DNA of 53,882 bases from an uncultured Clostridia bacterium (lineage in GTDB: Bacteria > Bacillota > Clostridia > Christensenellales > Aristaeellaceae), in NCBI GenBank assembly GCA_945877525.1, contig CAMDVP010000001.1, positions 1 through 53,882 on the forward strand. The letters run 5' to 3'. The notes beneath the pieces are model-generated. The model made no database searches. It had not been told where the DNA came from and saw only the letters and a program-made list of their open reading frames with translations. Positions 32,657-40,906 of this stretch are shown here, in pieces. The position numbers and the translations under genes are program-made. Within the stretch, counting starts at the first letter, position 1. Every line of letters begins with the position of its first letter.

Positions 32657-32684
32657 AAAAGGCAGCGGTTTGGCCCGCTGCCTT
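32657..32684 (-). terminator. Intrinsic terminator-like hairpin between SpaA genes
   Basis: Minus strand AAGGCAGCGG (32684-32675) pairs with CCGCTGCCTT (32668-32659) around a six-base loop, followed by TTCC. It lies past the stop of the 32692-34725 SpaA gene, before the anchored SpaA gene, so it could weight expression toward the upstream adhesins. Confidence 0.6.
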
Positions 32685-32691
32685 CTTCAGT

Positions 32692-34725
32692 TTACTCTTC
32701 GAGAGATACCGGCTGCGGCTCAGCCTCCGCAGGAATCCAAACCGTGGTGGAATACCCGTCGTCCAGATAATCATCCGGCACGACGGTTTCGACGATCTCG
32801 TATTCGCCCCAGGTCAGCAGCGGCGTCTGCGCAATGCCGTTTTCATCCGTCGTGATCACAGCGACCACCTCGCCGTCTCCCTCGCCGTTATGGGAGGGCA
32901 GGCCAGAGATGCGCGTCACGGTGAACTCCGCACCGGGCAGGCCGTTGGCGGTCTCGCTGTCCGTCTTGACAATGCGGATGACGCCCTGAATCGGCATGTT
33001 GGTCACGGTGCGTGTCACAAGCTCATCCATGCCCACGGTGATTTTCTCGCTCCAGAGCGTATCCTCATAGCCGGTGGGGTTGGCGTGCTCACGCACGATG
33101 TAGTCAGCAGGGAACAGGTCGGGCGATTCCGCGATTCCCTGTTCATTCGTCGTCATCTGCGCAACGCGATCCATGGCGTTCCCGCCCTCGTCCACCGAGT
33201 AAATGTCAAACTGAACGCCGGCAATCGTGTGCTGATCCAGCGCATCCTGCTTCGTGATCCTGATTCGGCCCGGCGCATCCTCATTGACTACCGTCGCCAG
33301 CAGCGTGGTGGGATTGAGGTAGGTGCCGTCAATCGTCACCGACCACTCCTCCGCAGACGGATGATAGCCATAGGGCGCGCTGAGCTCGCGGATGGTGTAC
33401 TCGCCATATGCAATCTGCTGGAACAGCACGGAACCATCCGCAGCGGAGGTGGCCTCCTGCACCTTGGTGCCATCGCTGTCAAACAGACCAAACACCGCGC
33501 CCGCCAGCGCCTCGCCGTTCTGCTTGGTCTTTTTCAGCATCACCCTGTTGATCTCATCCCGGATCACGGTATCTCCCGTCACCTTGCCGTCGGCGGTCAC
33601 CGTGAAGGTTTTGACAGCCACATTCAGCGCATAGCCGCTGGGGGCGTAGGTTTCCTTGAAGGTGTAGGTACCGGGCACAACGGGGATGTTGGGGATTTCG
33701 CCGTTCTCATTGGTGTATTCGCGGTAGATGGTGTTGCCGTCCGAATCGTACACCTCAATGAGCGCGCCCGGCAGCTTCTTCGCGCTGGTAATGTCCGTCT
33801 TGGTAATCGTCACGGGCGTGTAGATCAGGCGATTCAGGATCGGGTTTTCCAGATACACGGTGATGACGTTTTCGCTGACGGCTTTATTAGCAGAAGTCAG
33901 CGTCACAGGGTACTTCTCCGTGCTGAGCAGCCAGCCGTCCGGCACGGACAGCTCCCTGATGTAGTAATTGCCATGCGGATACAGGCCGGAGAAGGTCAGA
34001 TTGCCCTGCGCATCCGTCGTGCCGGTGGCCACCAGCGTATTGGCAGGCAGCTTCTGGCTGTCACCATAGGTGATAATCTCGCCTGTGTACAGGCCAAACA
34101 CAAAGCCCTCGCCGGGATAGACCTCAACCGTCTGGTGAATCATGCCCGCCTGCGTCTGCGTGAGCAGCAGATCCTCCTTCTGCTTGCGCAGAGTCACACG
34201 CACCGGCAGATAGGTATTGCTGGCGGACACCTTGACCTCGACAATCGCAGTCTGCTTATCCACGGCAGCCAGCGTGAAGGGGTGAGGTGTGCTATCAAAT
34301 ACATAGCCGTCCGGTGCGGAGATTTCCGTGAGGGTATACTTGCCCAGCGGCAGCACCTTGGATTTGACTGAGCCGGCTTTGCTGGTGGTCAGCGTCTCGA
34401 TCAGCTCGTCCTTCTGATAGAACACGGAGCCTTCCTTGCCCACAATGTCCTCGGCAGCGCGCAGCTCAAAGACAGCGCCGGCCAGATAACCGTTTTGGAA
34501 AACCGGGCGCATGACGGTGTTGCCGTAAGCATCCTGCTCGTCCTCGAAGCGAACCAGCTGCAGGCCGGTCTTTTCCAGCAGCACATCGCCGCGCACAGGC
34601 GTGTTGGTCACGTTCACCGTGATGGTCGCAGTTTCGGCAGCCAGAGCGGTTGCCGCCGTGAAGGACAACAGCAGAAGCATGGTCATGCCCAAATGAAGCA
34701 GTCTTTTCATGAATCTCATCATCAT
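32692..34725 (-). CDS. SpaA/Cna-B repeat surface protein without anchor
   Basis: A 677-residue exported protein and a paralogue of the 30249-32621 product: both share an N-terminal domain containing ELRAAEDIVGKE and a GEGFVFGLY segment. After the signal peptide (about 1-29) are six Cna-B modules with E-boxes EISAPDGY, ELSVPDGW, ETYAPSGY, ELSAPYGY, EHANPTGY and ETVVPDDY. The protein ends soon after the last module (EAEPQPVSLEE) with no membrane segment or sorting signal. It may be released, or attached to other SpaA proteins in a way that does not need its own anchor (inference). ATG 34725 follows GGAGGAAATACA. Confidence 0.85.
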   Translation of the reverse strand: MMMRFMKRLLHLGMTMLLLLSFTAATALAAETATITVNVTNTPVRGDVLLEKTGLQLVRFEDEQDAYGNTVMRPVFQNGYLAGAVFELRAAEDIVGKEGSVFYQKDELIETLTTSKAGSVKSKVLPLGKYTLTEISAPDGYVFDSTPHPFTLAAVDKQTAIVEVKVSASNTYLPVRVTLRKQKEDLLLTQTQAGMIHQTVEVYPGEGFVFGLYTGEIITYGDSQKLPANTLVATGTTDAQGNLTFSGLYPHGNYYIRELSVPDGWLLSTEKYPVTLTSANKAVSENVITVYLENPILNRLIYTPVTITKTDITSAKKLPGALIEVYDSDGNTIYREYTNENGEIPNIPVVPGTYTFKETYAPSGYALNVAVKTFTVTADGKVTGDTVIRDEINRVMLKKTKQNGEALAGAVFGLFDSDGTKVQEATSAADGSVLFQQIAYGEYTIRELSAPYGYHPSAEEWSVTIDGTYLNPTTLLATVVNEDAPGRIRITKQDALDQHTIAGVQFDIYSVDEGGNAMDRVAQMTTNEQGIAESPDLFPADYIVREHANPTGYEDTLWSEKITVGMDELVTRTVTNMPIQGVIRIVKTDSETANGLPGAEFTVTRISGLPSHNGEGDGEVVAVITTDENGIAQTPLLTWGEYEIVETVVPDDYLDDGYSTTVWIPAEAEPQPVSLEE

Positions 34726-34740
34726 TGTATTTCCTCCTCC

Positions 34741-37548
34741 TCATTGGATGGTTACGGTAGTTGTGTACCCGGCATCCAGATAGCCATTCGGCACGCCGGT
34801 TTCGGTGACGCTGTACTTCCCCCAGGGAAGAAGCCCTGTTTCAGCGATGCCCTGGGCATTGGTCGTGATGGTCGCAACGACCCTGCCAATGTCGGCGGCA
34901 TTGTCAGAAGCCGGGCCGGAAAGGCGCGTAACAGAAAAGACAGCTCCAGCCAGCGGTTTGCCGGTCAGGCTGTCCGTCTTGACCACCCGGATGCGGCCTG
35001 TGATGCGGTCATTGGTAAAGGAGACATTGGTAGTCGTACCCGCAGCGACGGTCACGCCGGACGAAGACGATGCAGACAGCGCATAGCCCTCAGGCGCACT
35101 CTTTTCCCGAACGGTGTAGGTGCCGGGCGTAAGATCGGCAAAGAGCACCACGCCGTCAGAACCAGTCGTTTTTGTCGCCAGAACAGAGCCGCTGCTGCTC
35201 AGCAGTTCAAAGACTGCACCCTTCAGGAGAATGCCATCCGAAGATTTCTTCGTGACCTTGATCTCGCCCGTGCTCAGCTCAAAGGTCACGCTGGCAGACT
35301 GCAGCGCATACGGGGAGCCGTAGAGCGGAACCATGATTTTTTGAATGGCCACGCTGGGGATACCGACGAGAAAATAGGCTTCCTCGTCGTCCGAGGAGAC
35401 GGATTCCATGGAGATAGCAAACCGGCTGCTCGATGATGTCACCCGGATGGTATCCCCGCTTTTGATGTAGTAGTAGCTGCCGTCCGAGCCGCCGCTGTTG
35501 CCAGTCAGCGTGCCGACCGACCTCGGAATGCGGATCAGGTCGGCATCCGTGGTCAGCGTGACGGTGCCGATGTAGCTGGAGCCGGACACGCTCAGGCTCT
35601 GATTGGAGGCTGTGATCTTGCCCGTGATGGAGGCGCGGGCAATGCCGTTTTCCGCAAGCCATCTAGCATAGGTGAGGTAGACAGCAGGCGCGCCGCCGGA
35701 GAAGGCATAAAAGCTGTCCATGTCCCAGTAGCTGCGGACATACTGCGAGCCTTCGAGCTGCTTGATCACCTCGCGCATGGCAAACTGACCAGCGACGCGC
35801 GACCAGACCTCGTTGTTGGAATCGCTGCGGTTGAGCGCCATGAAGGGGTAGGTGTGGCGCAGCACCCAAGCAAGCGCGTGCATGGTTTTTGCGGAAAAGC
35901 GCACGCCCGAAACACCGCCGCCGCCGGAGTTGTTGACGAAGTAGTCCATGTCCACCAGCACATACGGGCCCTTCGCGGTCTGATTGGAGCCGGAACCCTC
36001 ACCGGGGCCAGATAGATTGTGCTCCAGACAGTACACCGTATAGCCCTCCAGATAGTGCGGCGTGGCATAGATCGTGCCGTGAGAGGCGGACTTGGCGATC
36101 TGGGGATAAGCGCTGTCCCTGCCCGAGCTGCCATACAGGGAGGACTGCCAGGCGTAAAAGCCGCCGATGCTTCCATTGATGTTTTTCAGGGAGAAGCCGT
36201 TCATCGGGGTTGTAAAGAGACTGATGTCCATTGCCTGCAGTGCCTCAAGAAACTCCTGCGAATAGGCAAAATCCGTCACTGTACAGGCATCGCTATCCGC
36301 GGGGCCGGTTTCTGCAGCCATGACCCAGCAGGTGGCGTAGTCCGTCCACTTCATGGTGCCGTCTGCAAAATCATCGCCATACAGGAATCGCACCTCGTAC
36401 CAGCCGTTGCCCAGCTCATCGGTGGTGACGGACAGCACCTGCACGGTCGCATCACTCACAAACTGACCGAGGTACCCGTCACAGTAATCATCCTCGATGG
36501 CGTATTCGTTGACGTACTCCAGGACGCGCGTATCGGTCGTAACGCTGACATAATCGCCGGGTACGGCAAGCACCGGCGCATCGGGGTTTTCTTCGAGAGG
36601 CAGGATTTCTTCCATGTCCGTAACAGGAAGCAGATCGGCTGCATCACCAAGTTCATCCTGTTCGGGCTGAAGCCCGGCAGCATCATCCGGCGTTTCCGCA
36701 TCAGTCTGCTGTTCGTCGGGCACAGTGTCCACCTGCGTTTCCGCAGAATCATCTTCCGCATCCGCTGTCGGCTGTTCACTGCTGACGATGAACAGAGGCA
36801 TCAGGCCGATGTCCGTCATGCCCTCGCCTGCGGGGAAGAAACTGATCTGTGGAATATCCTCATCCAGCAGATAGCTGCTGTCCAGATCATCCGCGCGGAC
36901 ATAGCCGCAGATGACTTCGCCCGTTTCGTTCAGGAACCACACCTTCACCGATGCGGGAGCGACAAACTCGGTTGCCAGGACAAGGAAGACATCCTCCGTC
37001 GTGGTGTAAACCAGCGATTCTTCTGTCATCGCGGCGTCGCTGTACACGGCTGCTTTGTGGACGGTGGCGACGTAGACATGACCGTGTTCGTCAAGAGCCG
37101 CCTGAATCGGGAGCCTGTTGTCAGGCTCAGCTTCCTCCTTGGGTGTATTGTCCTCATTTTCTTCTTCCGATGCGTCCGCAGGCTCATCGGGGAGCGCATC
37201 CTGTGCATCATCTCCCTGCGGATTGTCAGCAGGCGCGCCGTCAGTGTTGTCATCTGCGGATTCTTCCTGCTCGGAAGCAGGGTCATCCTCAGGGGGATCG
37301 CTGTCGCCATGGGATTCATCAGGGTCTACCGAATTCTCCGGGGCAGGCTCGCCTTCTGTTTGCTCGGCCTCCTGTTCATCGGAAGGAAGCGTCGGCTCCG
37401 GTACTGCCTCGCCATCCGTGGCGATAATTGTGGGCAGATCGGTGGGCGTTGTGGTTTCTGCCCATGCGCCCACAGGCATACAGCCGAGTGCCATGCTCAT
37501 CGCCAGCACAAGCGCTGCAAACCGTTTTGTTTTTCGTCTCAACTGCAT
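34741..37548 (-). CDS. Large thioester-domain-type adhesin with Cna-B modules
   Basis: A 935-residue exported protein. After the signal peptide (1-30) is a long acidic, disordered region (about 31-145), an SH3-like region (about 150-225), a second acidic linker and an SH3-like segment (about 340-420). The core (about 470-640) contains YCLEHN (Cys507) and AGQFAMRE (Gln588), the two motifs expected for a thioester (TED/TQxA-type) domain, which can bind host amines covalently. Two Cna-B modules (EKSAPEGY, ETGVPNGY) end the protein at TVTIQ with no anchor. ATG 37548 is preceded by AAAAGGAGAAAAAC. It lies directly after the sortase gene. Domain assignment is by motifs and layout, not proven. Confidence 0.78.
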   Translation of the reverse strand: MQLRRKTKRFAALVLAMSMALGCMPVGAWAETTTPTDLPTIIATDGEAVPEPTLPSDEQEAEQTEGEPAPENSVDPDESHGDSDPPEDDPASEQEESADDNTDGAPADNPQGDDAQDALPDEPADASEEENEDNTPKEEAEPDNRLPIQAALDEHGHVYVATVHKAAVYSDAAMTEESLVYTTTEDVFLVLATEFVAPASVKVWFLNETGEVICGYVRADDLDSSYLLDEDIPQISFFPAGEGMTDIGLMPLFIVSSEQPTADAEDDSAETQVDTVPDEQQTDAETPDDAAGLQPEQDELGDAADLLPVTDMEEILPLEENPDAPVLAVPGDYVSVTTDTRVLEYVNEYAIEDDYCDGYLGQFVSDATVQVLSVTTDELGNGWYEVRFLYGDDFADGTMKWTDYATCWVMAAETGPADSDACTVTDFAYSQEFLEALQAMDISLFTTPMNGFSLKNINGSIGGFYAWQSSLYGSSGRDSAYPQIAKSASHGTIYATPHYLEGYTVYCLEHNLSGPGEGSGSNQTAKGPYVLVDMDYFVNNSGGGGVSGVRFSAKTMHALAWVLRHTYPFMALNRSDSNNEVWSRVAGQFAMREVIKQLEGSQYVRSYWDMDSFYAFSGGAPAVYLTYARWLAENGIARASITGKITASNQSLSVSGSSYIGTVTLTTDADLIRIPRSVGTLTGNSGGSDGSYYYIKSGDTIRVTSSSSRFAISMESVSSDDEEAYFLVGIPSVAIQKIMVPLYGSPYALQSASVTFELSTGEIKVTKKSSDGILLKGAVFELLSSSGSVLATKTTGSDGVVLFADLTPGTYTVREKSAPEGYALSASSSSGVTVAAGTTTNVSFTNDRITGRIRVVKTDSLTGKPLAGAVFSVTRLSGPASDNAADIGRVVATITTNAQGIAETGLLPWGKYSVTETGVPNGYLDAGYTTTVTIQ

Positions 37549-37567
37549 GTTTTTCTCCTTTTAACTT

Positions 37568-38497
37568 CTACTCTTGGACTGCCATGACAATCAGCCGTCC
37601 GCTGGCTCCCCCATAGCTGCGGTCGCAGGTAATCAGCGTCAGGATATGGTCATCTTCTTTCACCTCGACACCCGTGCTGTACAGTGCCTTCCGCTTGGCA
37701 CGGTTCACGAACTGAAGAAACGCCTTGCCACTGCCAAAGGACGCAGCAGCCGGGTCCCAATCGCTGACTTTCATGTTCAGCACGGCAAAGATGCGGTAGC
37801 TGCGCCTGCCGTAGATACTGTCCAGCGTGATGACGCTGTGCTCCGCGTAATACGCTTCCTGCTTATAGTCAATCAGGGTGCTGAACATCGCGTCGCTGTG
37901 GCTCAGATGGTGCCCATAGATGGCAATGTTCTGGCTGGGTTTTCGATAGTCTGAGCTTTTCAATGAAAACAGGCATCCCAGCTTGCTTTTCTTCCCATTG
38001 AACAGGTGGCTCAGGTAGTACGCGGAATCATCCGAGCGCACGACAGGGTAGCTGATCACGGTGCCGGGAATCGAAAGCCAGGCAACGAAGTCCTTGTTTT
38101 GGGCCAGACACGCCTCCAGATCAATGCCGGAATCGACAACAGAATGAGCATCCGGGGAGGGAGAAGCGGTCTGCTGGGGATTCGGTGTATTGGGTGGTAG
38201 AGAAGAGGATGCCCAAACATCGGTTGCCATGCCCGCCTGAGGATACGACTCTGCTACCGGCAACGGCGAGGGTTCTGCGTCGTTCTCTGTGCTGCCGGTT
38301 GGCGCAGGAAGCGGAATGATCGGCATAGGGCTGGGGGATGGAGCATGAATGCTCATCTCTGCAATCGCCGCATACGCATTCTCATCCGCTCGGTACGCAG
38401 CCAGTTCCGAGGCGAGCGGCAGCACAAACGCTGCTGCACCGCTGATGAACATAGCGAGCAGCAATATGGAAGAAAGGGCTATTCTATGTTTCTGCAA
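37568..38497 (-). CDS. srtB: Class B sortase
   Basis: A 309-residue membrane-anchored transpeptidase expected to join surface proteins at their sorting signals. An N-terminal membrane segment (about 8-30) and a Pro/Ser-rich extracellular linker precede the sortase fold: DFVAWLSIPGTVISYPVV (about 140-158), catalytic histidine in YGHHL, TLITCDRSYGG with the catalytic cysteine, and a following arginine (ASGR). The long YAEHSVITLDSIYGRRSY region is class B-like. The start TTG 38497 has GGAG seven bases upstream; the GTG at 38521 is less well placed. It opens the adhesin cluster; the most likely substrate in this window is the TIQTG-anchored SpaA protein (inference). Confidence 0.9.
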   Translation of the reverse strand: MQKHRIALSSILLLAMFISGAAAFVLPLASELAAYRADENAYAAIAEMSIHAPSPSPMPIIPLPAPTGSTENDAEPSPLPVAESYPQAGMATDVWASSSLPPNTPNPQQTASPSPDAHSVVDSGIDLEACLAQNKDFVAWLSIPGTVISYPVVRSDDSAYYLSHLFNGKKSKLGCLFSLKSSDYRKPSQNIAIYGHHLSHSDAMFSTLIDYKQEAYYAEHSVITLDSIYGRRSYRIFAVLNMKVSDWDPAAASFGSGKAFLQFVNRAKRKALYSTGVEVKEDDHILTLITCDRSYGGASGRLIVMAVQE

Positions 38498-38512
38498 GCA
38501 ATCACTCCAATC

Positions 38513-38544
38513 AAAAAGCACACCCGCATTTCATCAGGTGTGCT
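38513..38544 (-). terminator. Intrinsic terminator after parB
   Basis: Minus strand AGCACACC (38544-38537) pairs with GGTGTGCT (38524-38517) around a 12-base loop and is followed by TTTTTG. It begins at the parB stop codon and overlaps the leader of the sortase gene, so the partition genes and the adhesin cluster are probably separate units, with some read-through. Confidence 0.72.
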
Positions 38545-39482
38545 CATCGTTCTTGTGCTCTCTGGCGGCTTCTCAGCCAGTTATCCAGCAGCTTTATGAT
38601 GACCTTTTCCATCTGCTTCGCCGTATAGGATTTGGGGAAATACTTTTTCAGCGTGTCATGGCTGAGCGTGACCGAGTTATAAAGAGGTTTCTTTTCCTCC
38701 GACATGATCTCCATCACGCCCTGCTCCGACAGCGTTCCTTCTTTGCTTTCCTTTTTGATACGTTGGGCCTGCGAAAGCGAGGGAGTCTGTTGCGTGACTT
38801 CAAGCGCGTTTTGCAGCCACTGCTGCTCCTCCGGCTTCAAATAGGAAAGCTCAACGGCGGGCGTAAAGGCCAGTTCGCCGCTATCCACCTTATCACGCAA
38901 GGGCTGTTCGAGGCTGTTAAGCCGGATATAGCGATGAATCTGATTCTTACTATCCGGGGCATCTTCAGCCAAAATTTCAAGCGAGCGCTTACCATCGGAA
39001 TTGTTCCCAAGTTGGGAACAATTTTCTCTTGAAGGCCGACCAGCCTTTCTTCTGATGGCTTCCAGCTTCATCTGATATGCCTTTGCCCGTTCACTTGGCA
39101 GGATATTCTCGCGTTGGAGATTGCTGTCCACCATGATGATTACCGATTCATCATCATCGAGGTCGCGGACAATAACCGGCATGGTGTCCATGCCTGCCAG
39201 CTCACAGGCACGTTTTCGCCGGTGTCCTGCGACGATCTCATACCCGCCATCCTCCATAGGACGCGCAATGGCCGGCACCAGCACCCCATACGCCTTGACG
39301 CTCTCCACGGTTTCCATCATGCGATCATCATCCACAACGCGGAATGGATGATCTTTGAATGGATGCAGCTCAGAAAGAGGGATCTGCTGAATCTGTTCCC
39401 GCGCATCTGCCTGCCGTGTTTCCTCCGTGGAAAAGAGATCATCGTATGAGGTCAGACTGATGTTTCTGCCGCTGCCTTTCAA
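38544..39482 (-). CDS. parB: ParB-like partition protein
   Basis: A 312-residue ParB/Spo0J-type protein: ParB N-terminal domain with the GHRRKRA CTPase motif (about residues 91-97) preceded by PLSELHPFKDHPFRV, then VDSNLQRENILPSERAKAYQ and a helix-turn-helix (about 165-200) and C-terminal helical region. It should bind a centromere-like site and load ParA. TTG 39482 is the start, with AGGAGG nine bases upstream; its gene overlaps the end of parA by 44 bases, a typical coupled arrangement. Confidence 0.93.
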   Translation of the reverse strand: MKGSGRNISLTSYDDLFSTEETRQADAREQIQQIPLSELHPFKDHPFRVVDDDRMMETVESVKAYGVLVPAIARPMEDGGYEIVAGHRRKRACELAGMDTMPVIVRDLDDDESVIIMVDSNLQRENILPSERAKAYQMKLEAIRRKAGRPSRENCSQLGNNSDGKRSLEILAEDAPDSKNQIHRYIRLNSLEQPLRDKVDSGELAFTPAVELSYLKPEEQQWLQNALEVTQQTPSLSQAQRIKKESKEGTLSEQGVMEIMSEEKKPLYNSVTLSHDTLKKYFPKSYTAKQMEKVIIKLLDNWLRSRQRAQER

Positions 39483-40263
39483 GCTGCAACACCTCCTTTG
39501 TCAGCGCATGATATGCCTGCGCAACCTTGCCCGCAGGATCATGTGCGAAGATGCTTTTTCCCTCGGCGCTGATTTCCGCCGCGCGTACTGAACGGGGAAT
39601 CTCTGTATCAAACACCTTGATTCTGGAACCATAGGTGCTGCGAAGCAGGGAAGCAATCTCGCGGCTGTTGTTTGTACGGCTGTCAACCATGGTCAGCAGA
39701 ACGCCATCGATGCGCAGCTTGTGGTTGATGTTTCGCTTCACGCGGGCAACAGTAGCCAAAAGCTGCTCAACGCCTTTTGCCGAAAGATACTGAGCCTGGA
39801 CAGGAATGATAATCCGATCAGCAGCAGCCAGTGCGTTGATCGTCAGCATTCCGAGCGAAGGACCACAGTCCAGCAGAATGTGATCATAGTCTTTGCGGTA
39901 ATTGGCAAGCACCTGCTTGAGTGTAGTCTCCCTGCTCATGGCGTTGACGAGGGACACTTCCATGCCAGCCAGCGTAATGTTCGCAGGAAGAATATCCACG
40001 CCTTCCTCATGGTGAAGAATACCCTCCCCATGAGAAAGTGGCACATCATTGAGTACCTTGCACATGAGATCGCTCAGCGTCACTGGCAGGGCATCTGGCT
40101 GAGAATGGCCAAGACTGATGGTCGCACTACCTTGGGGATCACAATCAGCGATGAGCACCTTCTTTCCTTCACGGGCGAGGTCAATACCCAGGTTTACGCA
40201 ACTGGTCGTTTTACCGGTACCGCCCTTCTGGTTGACAATCCCGATAATGTTTGCTTCGGCCAT
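39439..40263 (-). CDS. parA: ParA-like partition ATPase
   Basis: A 274-residue Soj/ParA-type ATPase with the deviant Walker A KGGTGKTTS (about 13-21), the Walker A' region DCDPQGSAT and HILLDCGPSLGMLT as the Walker B segment. It positions replicated or excised ICE DNA with ParB. ATG 40263 is preceded by AAAGGAGG at seven bases; a longer frame from 40293 lacks any such site. The promoter region, a hairpin and phased repeats upstream are annotated separately. Confidence 0.95.
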   Translation of the reverse strand: MAEANIIGIVNQKGGTGKTTSCVNLGIDLAREGKKVLIADCDPQGSATISLGHSQPDALPVTLSDLMCKVLNDVPLSHGEGILHHEEGVDILPANITLAGMEVSLVNAMSRETTLKQVLANYRKDYDHILLDCGPSLGMLTINALAAADRIIIPVQAQYLSAKGVEQLLATVARVKRNINHKLRIDGVLLTMVDSRTNNSREIASLLRSTYGSRIKVFDTEIPRSVRAAEISAEGKSIFAHDPAGKVAQAYHALTKEVLQLERQRQKHQSDLIR

Positions 40264-40320
40264 GATCAAACCTCCTTTCGTTGGGCCAGCCATAATAGAT
40301 AATCATCCGTCGTGAAGGAT

Positions 40321-40353
40321 AAAGAAAAGCACCAGGCTGCGTGGCCTGATGCT
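40321..40353 (-). terminator. Hairpin terminator/attenuator in parA leader
   Basis: Minus strand AGCATCAGGC (40353-40344) pairs with GCCTGGTGCT (40337-40328), one G-T wobble, around a six-base loop, followed by TTTTCTTT. It lies downstream of the candidate parA promoter (40379-40407) and 58 bases before the start codon, so it can act as attenuator as well as terminator of the upstream gene row. Confidence 0.62.
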
Positions 40354-40378
40354 CTCTCGTCCTTTTTTGACAGTTTAC

Positions 40379-40407
40379 ATTATAGCACATATTGCCTTGG
40401 GCGTCTC
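40379..40407 (-). promoter_or_regulatory. Candidate parA promoter with extended -10
   Basis: Reading leftward, the minus strand has TGCTATAAT (extended -10, TATAAT at 40384-40379) and a weak -35 (GAGACG at 40407-40402, three of six consensus bases) 17 bases upstream. The four phased GCGAC repeats abut the -35 box, suggesting regulation by a bound protein, probably ParA or ParB. Confidence 0.5.
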
Positions 40408-40447
40408 GCGACTTTTGGCGACATCGTGCGACATCATGCGACAACTT
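40408..40447. repeat. Four 10-bp phased direct repeats beside parA promoter
   Basis: GCGAC recurs exactly every 10 bases at 40408, 40418, 40428 and 40438; the second and third units read GCGACATCGT and GCGACATCAT. One helical turn apart, they present a single DNA face. They touch the -35 box of the candidate parA promoter and run to the stop codon of the 40448 gene. A centromere (parS/parC-like) or partition operator is likely by position, but no known ParB site sequence is matched. Confidence 0.6.
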
Positions 40448-40906
40448 TCAGGAATCGTTTCGGGACAAACTCGAGAGATCACCGTTCTCGATCAGATCGT
40501 TAAGCTTAATCTGAAATTCAGCCAATGCGTCAATCATACGGCGCTCAATCTGCCGCCTCGACAAAAACAGGACAACCCCAAGCTCTTTCACAGATTTTCC
40601 TTCGATAAAGCGTCCGGAAAGCACGGTTGCATATTCGGGCTCCATTTTATCCAGTATGGTCAGGATTTCCCTCTGCCGTTTACACATACTGTTTCTCAGC
40701 TCCGAGATTTCTTCTTCGATATCGAGGATCATCGCCATTGTATCGGCCATTGTACTGACATTCGTGGTATGTGAGACCCGCTCCTTGTCCATTGGCGCAG
40801 TGATATTGCCTAAAGAGTCCCGCAGATGCTGTGCCTGGCGGATTTTGAGCTGTATTTTTTTCTCCATTGTTCGGATTGAATCAAGATAATCAAATGCCTT
40901 CAACAT
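40448..40906 (-). CDS. Small sigma-like (ArpU/DUF1492-like) protein
   Basis: A 152-residue protein with an N-terminal coiled-coil region and a C-terminal helix-turn-helix similar to sigma-70 region 4 (SVKELGVVLFLSRRQIERRM, about 113-132). Proteins of this pattern (DUF1492/ArpU-like) occur in phages and ICEs as late-gene or transfer regulators. The start ATG 40906 lies behind GGAGGTGTTGGGCA; the reading frame has an earlier TTG at 40927 without a site. It overlaps the upstream 40890-41174 gene by 17 bases. A regulator of ICE genes is an inference. Confidence 0.72.
   Translation of the reverse strand: MLKAFDYLDSIRTMEKKIQLKIRQAQHLRDSLGNITAPMDKERVSHTTNVSTMADTMAMILDIEEEISELRNSMCKRQREILTILDKMEPEYATVLSGRFIEGKSVKELGVVLFLSRRQIERRMIDALAEFQIKLNDLIENGDLSSLSRNDS

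Noticed and set aside
32890..34371. 493-residue plus-strand frame opposite a SpaA gene
   Set aside because: Shadow of repeated Cna-B coding DNA; no signal, ribosome site or domain.
36019..37587. 522-residue plus-strand frame opposite the thioester adhesin gene
   Set aside because: Shadow of the acidic repeat region; no ribosome site and no domain.
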